DNA from: Pantoea endophytica | GTDB lineage: Bacteria > Pseudomonadota > Gammaproteobacteria > Enterobacterales > Enterobacteriaceae | Length of the DNA: 64,000 nt | Assembly: GCF_002858935.1 (NCBI RefSeq) | Contig: NZ_PJRT01000025.1 | Location: 124,001 to 188,000, forward strand | Direction: 5' to 3' | In this document: one piece after another, positions 58,986-64,000 of the stretch | How the letters are laid out: each line of letters begins with the position of its first letter | Position numbering within the stretch: position 1 is the stretch's first letter | Program-made: the position numbers and the translations under genes | Notes under the pieces: generated by a model | Database searches by the model: none | The model's input: only the letters and a program-made list of their open reading frames with translations | Told to the model about the DNA's origin: nothing

Positions 58986-59244
58986 TGTTCGCTCCTTCAA
59001 GTATGAAAAATAACGTGTCTGCTTACCAGTATAGATGATCATTCTGCTTTCGCTGGGCGCTGCGAGAGTGGTCACAACCCTTTGCTATCGTTTCGCTTAA
59101 TGCCGATTGAATTCTGCGAGACGGGTCGCAGCCTGCGATTTTCCCTCTCCTTGATTCCGCACTCAGCGCCTGTCGACAGTCTAAACTTATAGCGCCTGAA
59201 GAGGCCTCGATTGTTATCAATGCCGACGTAACAAGGAGATTCTT

Positions 59245-59490
59245 ATGAGCACGATTAATACCAGCATGGGGCGTTATAGCCTTAAGGCAAAGGATTACGG
59301 CAACCACATCAGCGGCAGTATTGCGATTAATGATGAAGGTGGCACGCAACTCACCCTGCAGGAGTTTGAAGAGCACTATCTTGACGATGTCGTCAACAAT
59401 GTCATTTATCCGATCACTGGCGGAAACCGTGAAATTACCCGCGCGCTGCGCGATCAGATGGTCAAAGCAGGCTTTGAACAGCCGCACTGA
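59245..59490 (+). CDS. 81-residue protein of unknown function
   Basis: ATG at 59245 behind a strong AAGGAG. No family recognised. The product is soluble, with a mixed strand/helix pattern (HISGSIAINDEGGTQLTLQEFEEHYL, then NREITRALRDQMVKAGF) and no cysteines or signal. It has its own terminator and a CTAAACT sequence at 59181 like a sigma-S -10, so stress expression is possible. Confidence 0.7.
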   Translation: MSTINTSMGRYSLKAKDYGNHISGSIAINDEGGTQLTLQEFEEHYLDDVVNNVIYPITGGNREITRALRDQMVKAGFEQPH

Positions 59491-59496
59491 GTTTTT

Positions 59497-59520
59497 GGGC
59501 CACACGTTGTGGCCCTTTAC
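59497..59520 (+). terminator. terminator of the 81-residue gene
   Basis: GGGCCACA CGT TGTGGCCC followed by TTTACTTCTT. Confidence 0.75.
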
Positions 59521-59596
59521 TTCTTATCATTGACTTGCGGTTATTACTGGTTTCAGCACAGGATGCATGATTGTTCATGATAAGGAGATTGACCGT

Positions 59597-60679
59597 ATGA
59601 GTACTCTGCATCTTATTCCCCCTTCTCGCCTTCATCAGTTTGTTCAAGCCATTTGGTTACATGCTGGCAGCAGCGCCGAAGAAGCGCGCCTGGTCGCCGA
59701 CCATTTGGTGGCCGCGAATCTGGCGGGTCACGATTCACACGGCGTTGGCATGATTCCGAGCTACATGAAATCGCTGGCACAGGGCTTTTTGCAACTCAAC
59801 CAACATGCCAGCGTTGCAAAAGACGCCGGCGCGGTGCTGACGCTGCACGGGCACCACGGTTTTGGTCAGGTCGCGGCCTTTGAGGCGATGCAACTCGGTA
59901 TTGAGCGCGCAGCCAGGTTAGGTATTGCGGCGGTTGGTTTACACCATTCGCACCACATTGGTCGCATCGGCCATTGGGCAGAACAGTGTGCGGCCGCCGG
60001 TTTTGTCTCGTTCCATTTTGTTAACGTGATGGGCGATCCGATGGTCGCGCCGTTTAACGGTAGCGATCGTCGTTTTGGCACTAATCCTTTTTGCGCCATT
60101 TTCCCGCGCCCCAATGCCAAACCACTGCTGCTCGATTTCGCCACCAGCGGCATCGCCTTTGGTAAAACGCGAGTAGCGTGGAATAAAGAGCAGCAGGTCG
60201 CGCCAGGTTATCTGATTGATCATCACGGCCAGCCGACCACCGAGCCAGGCGTGATGCACCAGGCGCCGTATGGTTCACTGATGCCGTTTGGTCTGCACAA
60301 AGGCTATGCGCTGGCAACCATGTGTGAAATTCTCGGCGGCGCGCTGTCCGGCGGACGCACCACACATGATGAGACGCTGGTCACCAGCCACGATGCCATT
60401 TTCAACTGCATGACCACCATCATCGTGAATCCGGATGCGTTCGATGCGCCTGCGATGCAGGAAGAAGCGGAATCATTCCTGGATTGGGTGAAACAGTCGC
60501 CGCAAAGTGGCGATGCACCGATTCAGGTGCCCGGCGAGTGGGAAGAGCAAAACCGCGTGGCACGTGAACGCGATGGCATTCCACTCGACAGCAACAGCTG
60601 GGAGCAAATCTGTGACGCGGCGTTACAAGCGGGAATGCCGCAAGAGGAACTCGCGGCGTTCCGCGCCTTAACGCAGTAA
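59597..60679 (+). CDS. hcxB: hydroxycarboxylate dehydrogenase B (YbiC family)
   Basis: NAD(P)-dependent malate/L-lactate dehydrogenase (Ldh_2) family. The start is ATG at 59597 after AAGGAG, giving 360 residues (E. coli YbiC 361). Very close to YbiC: HDSHGVGMIPSYM near residue 44, HHSHHIGRIGHWAEQCAAAGF near 115, HKGYALATMCEILGGALSGG near 235. E. coli HcxB reduces 2-oxo acids such as phenylpyruvate. In E. coli ybiC is elsewhere on the chromosome; here it faces gntT, suggesting sugar-acid or hydroxy-acid use. Confidence 0.88.
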   Translation: MSTLHLIPPSRLHQFVQAIWLHAGSSAEEARLVADHLVAANLAGHDSHGVGMIPSYMKSLAQGFLQLNQHASVAKDAGAVLTLHGHHGFGQVAAFEAMQLGIERAARLGIAAVGLHHSHHIGRIGHWAEQCAAAGFVSFHFVNVMGDPMVAPFNGSDRRFGTNPFCAIFPRPNAKPLLLDFATSGIAFGKTRVAWNKEQQVAPGYLIDHHGQPTTEPGVMHQAPYGSLMPFGLHKGYALATMCEILGGALSGGRTTHDETLVTSHDAIFNCMTTIIVNPDAFDAPAMQEEAESFLDWVKQSPQSGDAPIQVPGEWEEQNRVARERDGIPLDSNSWEQICDAALQAGMPQEELAAFRALTQ

Positions 60680-60688
60680 ACCGCAAGC

Positions 60689-60711
60689 GGCTGAGGCGCA
60701 GTGCCTCAGCC
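60689..60711. terminator. hairpin between convergent hcxB and gntT
   Basis: GGCTGAGGC/GCCTCAGCC, 9 bp with a 5-base loop; only short T-runs flank it. Confidence 0.6.
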
Positions 60712-60718
60712 TTGATGC

Positions 60719-62035
60719 TTAGATGACGTTGGCGAGCAGTAAGCAACCCAGCAAACCGCACACCGAAATAATGGTTTCCAGCGCCGACCATGAGCGGAAA
60801 GTTTCGCCGATGGTCAGGTTGAAATACTCCTTAAACAGCCAGAAGCCCGGATCGTTGACGTGAGAGAAAATCACGCTGCCGGAGCCGACCGCAATCACCA
60901 TCAGTTCCGGACTGGCGCCGCTGGTGATGATCAACGGTGCGACAATCCCGCCTGCCGTAATCGCCGCCACGGTAGCGGAACCCAGCGCAATACGCAGCAC
61001 CGCAGCAATCGACCACGCCATGAAGATCGGCGACAGATTGGTTTCATGCATCATGCTGGCGATATATTTATCGACGCCGCTGTCCACCAGCACCTGTTTG
61101 AACGCCCCGCCACCACCAATCACTAACAGCATCATGGCGATGATCTTGATCGAATCGGTGATGGTGCCCATCACGTCATCCATGCTGCGGCCACGGTTGA
61201 GACCAAAGGTGAAGATGGCAATCAGCACGGCAATCAAGGTTGCCATAATGGGGTCACCAAAGAACTCGGCATACGGCAACAACACGTGACCTTTCGGCAG
61301 CAGCATCTCCGCCACCGCGCGCAACGCCATCAGCACCACCGGCACCAATGCCGTCCAGACGCTGACGCCAAAGCCAGGCATCTCCGCTTCGGTAAAGGTT
61401 TTCGGGTTCCACAAGCCTTCCGGGATCGGCTTATCAATGCCTTTCAGGAAGCGCGCATAAACCGGACCGGCAAGAATAACGGTTGGAATCCCCAGCAGCG
61501 TTCCGTACAGCAACGTTTTACCCATATCGGCGTTAAACAGCGTGGCGATCGCAGTTGGGCCCGGATGCGGTGGCAGGAAACCGTGTGTGACCGAGAGCGC
61601 GGCCGCCATCGGCACACCCACGTACAGCAGCGGTACGCGCGCGGAGGCGGCGATGCTGAACACCAACGGCAGCATCAGCACAAAGCCCACTTCGTAGAAC
61701 AGCGCAAAGCCGACGGTGAAGCCGGTCAGCACCAGCGCCCACTGAATATGCTTCTCACCAAATTTAGCGATTAACGTGGTGGCGATTCGCTGCGCCCCGC
61801 CGCAATCCGCCAGCAGTTTACCCAGCATCGCGCCGAAGCCCATGATCAGCGCGAGGCTGCCCAACGTGCCGCCGACGCCGGTTTTAATCGAAACGATAAC
61901 TTTGTTGACCGGCATGCCCTGCATCATGCCAACGGCCAGCGCCACCAGAATCAGCGCAATAAATCCGTTCAGTTTGAAACGAATCATCAGCAACAGCAGT
62001 AACGCTACGCCAATCGCCACATAGAGTAATGGCAT
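60719..62035 (-). CDS. gntT: gluconate:H+ symporter, GntP family
   Basis: 438 residues, as in E. coli GntT. The frame extends to 62230, but the ATG at 62035 with GGAG upstream gives the family start MPLLYVAIGVALLLLLMIRFKLNGF-like. About 12-14 membrane segments; conserved GFLPPHPGPTAIA near residue 155 and GSGSVIFSHVNDPGFWLF near 384. High-affinity gluconate uptake. Two GntR operators lie 110-140 bases upstream, so gluconate probably induces it. Confidence 0.95.
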   Translation of the reverse strand: MPLLYVAIGVALLLLLMIRFKLNGFIALILVALAVGMMQGMPVNKVIVSIKTGVGGTLGSLALIMGFGAMLGKLLADCGGAQRIATTLIAKFGEKHIQWALVLTGFTVGFALFYEVGFVLMLPLVFSIAASARVPLLYVGVPMAAALSVTHGFLPPHPGPTAIATLFNADMGKTLLYGTLLGIPTVILAGPVYARFLKGIDKPIPEGLWNPKTFTEAEMPGFGVSVWTALVPVVLMALRAVAEMLLPKGHVLLPYAEFFGDPIMATLIAVLIAIFTFGLNRGRSMDDVMGTITDSIKIIAMMLLVIGGGGAFKQVLVDSGVDKYIASMMHETNLSPIFMAWSIAAVLRIALGSATVAAITAGGIVAPLIITSGASPELMVIAVGSGSVIFSHVNDPGFWLFKEYFNLTIGETFRSWSALETIISVCGLLGCLLLANVI

Positions 62036-62145
62036 AATTTTTCTCCACTTTTGCGCACGGTAAGTTACCGGCAGCGGTTTATTTTGGTTATCCCAGAGGA
62101 CATGAGAATCAACAACGTGCACCACAGTAAACATCCTGCTGAGCA

Positions 62146-62175
62146 ATGTTACGGGTATCATGTTAAGGGTAACAT
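62146..62175. promoter_or_regulatory. two overlapping GntR operators
   Basis: ATGTTACGGGTATCAT (62146-62161) and ATGTTAAGGGTAACAT (62160-62175) overlap by two bases. Both match the GntR (gluconate repressor) operator consensus. They lie between gntT and the divergent alcohol dehydrogenase gene. Confidence 0.8.
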
Positions 62176-62324
62176 TGCGTACAAAGCACCTGGCGCCGCA
62201 GCGGAATTTCTGTTTTGCGAAGGTGATCAACTTTTTGCCAGCGGGTTATCAGAATGTTTGCAGCGGGAGTGTCATGGCTTATGGTTACACTTAGGTCTTT
62301 GAGCCAAACAAGAAGGACGTGCAG

Positions 62325-63470
62325 GTGAGTGAGAATCTGATCGAGTTGTACAGTAATCAACAAACCCTGTTTGGGCGCGGCAGCATTGACCAACTGATTC
62401 CGCTGCTGGCGGCCAATACCCAGCCGACGCTGCTGTTTTGCGGCCGCTCATTCCTGAATGGTCCGGCCTGGACGCGCTTAGGTGCCGCGCTCAACGATCA
62501 CATCATCGGTTACGAGATTGTCAGCCATGAAGCCTCGCCAGATGAGATTGATGGCTGGGTGCGACGCTGGCGCGGCCATGTTGATCGCGTGGTGGCGATT
62601 GGTGGCGGCAGCGTGCTGGATGCGGCTAAAGCCTTTAGCGCGATGATGCAGCACCCGCTGAATACCGCGCGCTATCTGGAGAAAGTCGGTGATACGCCAG
62701 TGCAAGCGGTGACCTTGCCGCTGATCGCCATTCCCACCACGGCCGGCACCGGCAGCGAAGCCACGCAGAACGCAGTGGTGACCGATCAGCAGCATATTCA
62801 GGTCAAAGCGTCGCTGCGCCATCCGGTGTTTGTGCCGCAGGTCGCAATTCTCGATCCTGATCTGCTAAAAGGCGCGCCCGACAGCGTGCTGGCAACCTGC
62901 GCCATCGATGCCTTCACCCATCTTTTCGAAGCCTATCTGTCGCGCAAAGGCAATTTGTTCACCCAGCAAACTGCGCTTAATGGGCTGCGACTGTTCTTCC
63001 AGGCCTGGCCAGATTTAAACCGTGACGACGAGCGTGGAGATGCCGCGCGCGAAGCGATGATGATGGCGTCATGGTTGGGTGGCGTGTGTCTGAGCAGCGC
63101 CGGATTGGGCGTGATCCACGGCATTGCCGGTGAGTTAGGGGCGATCAAGCCGTTCCATCACGGCGAAGTGTGCGGACGTTTACTGTTCCCGTTCCTCGAG
63201 GTGCTGGCAGAAACCGAGCATGCTGAACAGCAACGTTTGATGGCGCAGTTCGGCCAACAGCTGCTGCCGGACGATCCCGCGCCGCCCGCGCTGGCGTTGA
63301 AAGCCTGGATCCAGCAGCAGGCGATCGTGCCGTTCTGGTTAGAGGGCCCAACGCTGTCAGCCACCGACGTTGACTGGATTGTGTCACGCGCCAACAGCAA
63401 AAACGGCTGGGTCAGCTACGATGCACCGACGTTAACCGAGATGATCGCCGCCGCCTGGCGCATCGTCTAA
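62325..63470 (+). CDS. iron-containing alcohol dehydrogenase
   Basis: Group III metal-dependent dehydrogenase. Two GTGs are possible; AAGGA at 62313 is correctly spaced (7 bases) for 62325, giving 381 residues. NAD-binding GGGSVLDAAKA near residue 92; PTTAGTGSEAT near 136; metal ligands in AIDAFTHLFEAY near 192 and IHGIAGELGAIKPFHHGEVC near 264. The substrate is unknown; its position opposite gntT at the GntR operators suggests action on a sugar-acid-derived aldehyde or alcohol. Confidence 0.85.
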   Translation: MSENLIELYSNQQTLFGRGSIDQLIPLLAANTQPTLLFCGRSFLNGPAWTRLGAALNDHIIGYEIVSHEASPDEIDGWVRRWRGHVDRVVAIGGGSVLDAAKAFSAMMQHPLNTARYLEKVGDTPVQAVTLPLIAIPTTAGTGSEATQNAVVTDQQHIQVKASLRHPVFVPQVAILDPDLLKGAPDSVLATCAIDAFTHLFEAYLSRKGNLFTQQTALNGLRLFFQAWPDLNRDDERGDAAREAMMMASWLGGVCLSSAGLGVIHGIAGELGAIKPFHHGEVCGRLLFPFLEVLAETEHAEQQRLMAQFGQQLLPDDPAPPALALKAWIQQQAIVPFWLEGPTLSATDVDWIVSRANSKNGWVSYDAPTLTEMIAAAWRIV

Positions 63471-63477
63471 ATGATAA

Positions 63478-63504
63478 CGGGCAGCCGACGCTGCCCGATT
63501 TTTT
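63478..63504 (+). terminator. terminator of the alcohol dehydrogenase gene
   Basis: CGGGCAGC CGAC GCTGCCCG, then ATTTTTTA; it overlaps the end of the convergent chemoreceptor gene. Confidence 0.85.
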
Positions 63505-64000
63505 ACTGCTCAGCCACTTTAAACATCGCCATCTCTTGCGCCAGCTGCGCCGCTTCATCACGCAGCGCCTGGGTATTTTCGGCGGTTTGCGTCACCAGCA
63601 TCAGGTTTTGCTGAATACCGCGCTCCATCTGTGATACGGCCAGCGTCACTTCCGCGATACCTTTGCTCTGCTCATCACCGGCCACGCGCATCTCGCTGAC
63701 TACCTGCTTCACTTTATGCACGTCGGAAACCAGCTGCGAAAGCTGCTGCCCCGCGCCTTCCACCAGTTTACTGCCGGCCAGCACGTTGCTGTCGGAATCG
63801 GCAATCAGCGCTTTGATCTCCTGCGCCGCCGTGGCGCTGCGCTGCGCTAAGGCCCGCACTTCAGATGCCACCACAGCAAAACCACGCCCTTGCTCACCGG
63901 CGCGTGCCGCTTCCACCGCCGCATTCAGGGCAAGGATGTTGGTTTGAAACGCGATGCTGTCGATCACCGTCAGAATCTCCGCCACGCGGCGCGACGAGGA
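63503..64000 (-). CDS. methyl-accepting chemotaxis protein (C-terminal part only)
   Basis: The last 165 codons; the frame is open to the right edge, so sensor and HAMP domains lie outside. The visible part is the cytoplasmic coiled-coil hairpin with the near-invariant tip [41 protein letters not shown] motif (contacts CheA and CheW), followed by the descending helix with a glutamine-rich methylation region. There is no NWETF-type pentapeptide at the C-terminus (ends FKVAEQ), so it probably relies on other receptors for adaptation. Confidence 0.92.
   Translation of the reverse strand, partial: SSSRRVAEILTVIDSIAFQTNILALNAAVEAARAGEQGRGFAVVASEVRALAQRSATAAQEIKALIADSDSNVLAGSKLVEGAGQQLSQLVSDVHKVKQVVSEMRVAGDEQSKGIAEVTLAVSQMERGIQQNLMLVTQTAENTQALRDEAAQLAQEMAMFKVAEQ

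Noticed and set aside
62268..62300. CRP site between gntT and the dehydrogenase gene
   Set aside because: GTGTCATGG...TTACACT has wrong half-site spacing for CRP.

Overview
The window is a chromosomal stretch of an enterobacterium. About fifty of its genes match Escherichia coli proteins almost residue for residue and keep the gene order of the E. coli nagBACD-lipA region. The differences point to the Erwiniaceae (Pantoea or Erwinia) rather than to E. coli or Salmonella. The kdpFABCD genes, chiPQ, the cobC gene between nadD and rsfS, the genes between ybeL and gltL, ybeF and crcB are all absent, and lineage-specific genes sit in some of these gaps. The genus is an inference from gene content. 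There are no rRNA genes, insertion sequences, prophage or CRISPR arrays.

Layout. Positions 1-5937 (minus strand): ybgA-like, phrB, ybgI, then the 5-oxoprolinase genes pxpB-pxpC-pxpA and the start of a linked membrane transporter. 6090-7210: ybfA, then kdpE without its kinase. 7250-12382: seqA-pgm, ybfF, ybfE, fldA, fur. 12444-21297: an NTF2-like protein, glnS, nagE, and the divergent nagB-nagA-nagC-nagD operon for N-acetylglucosamine use. 21615-24158: asnB and a seven-tRNA operon (Met-Leu-Gln-Gln-Met-Gln-Gln). 24262-31274: ubiF, then miaB-ybeZ-ybeY-ybeX-lnt. 31394-34910: gltI-(SroC)-gltJKL, with a sigma-54 promoter and a GcvB target. 34996-49154: ybeL, leuS-lptE-holA-nadD, rsfS-rlmH-mrdA-mrdB-rlpA, dacA, ybeD, lipB, lipA, which together serve translation, outer-membrane assembly, cell elongation and lipoate synthesis.

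The accessory part runs from 49301 to the right end. It holds an unrecognised 342-residue protein with one Ig-like domain, tatE, and a compact minus-strand operon (SBP-fold protein, ybeM-type amidase, three-part amino-acid-type ABC importer) facing a MocR-type regulator. It continues with a GNAT acetyltransferase, a 32-codon membrane peptide behind a PmrA-box-like repeat, cspE-pagP, a small zinc-ribbon protein, a yohP homologue, an unknown 81-residue protein, hcxB, gntT and an iron-type alcohol dehydrogenase flanking two overlapping GntR operators, and the 3' part of a chemoreceptor gene.

The best candidates for something undescribed are the MocR-linked amidase/importer operon (50720-56599) and the PmrR-like peptide behind a PmrA-type box (57149-57309). 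Start codons were moved from the longest open frame where a ribosome binding site or family length favoured another codon. Operators and promoters were read by eye.
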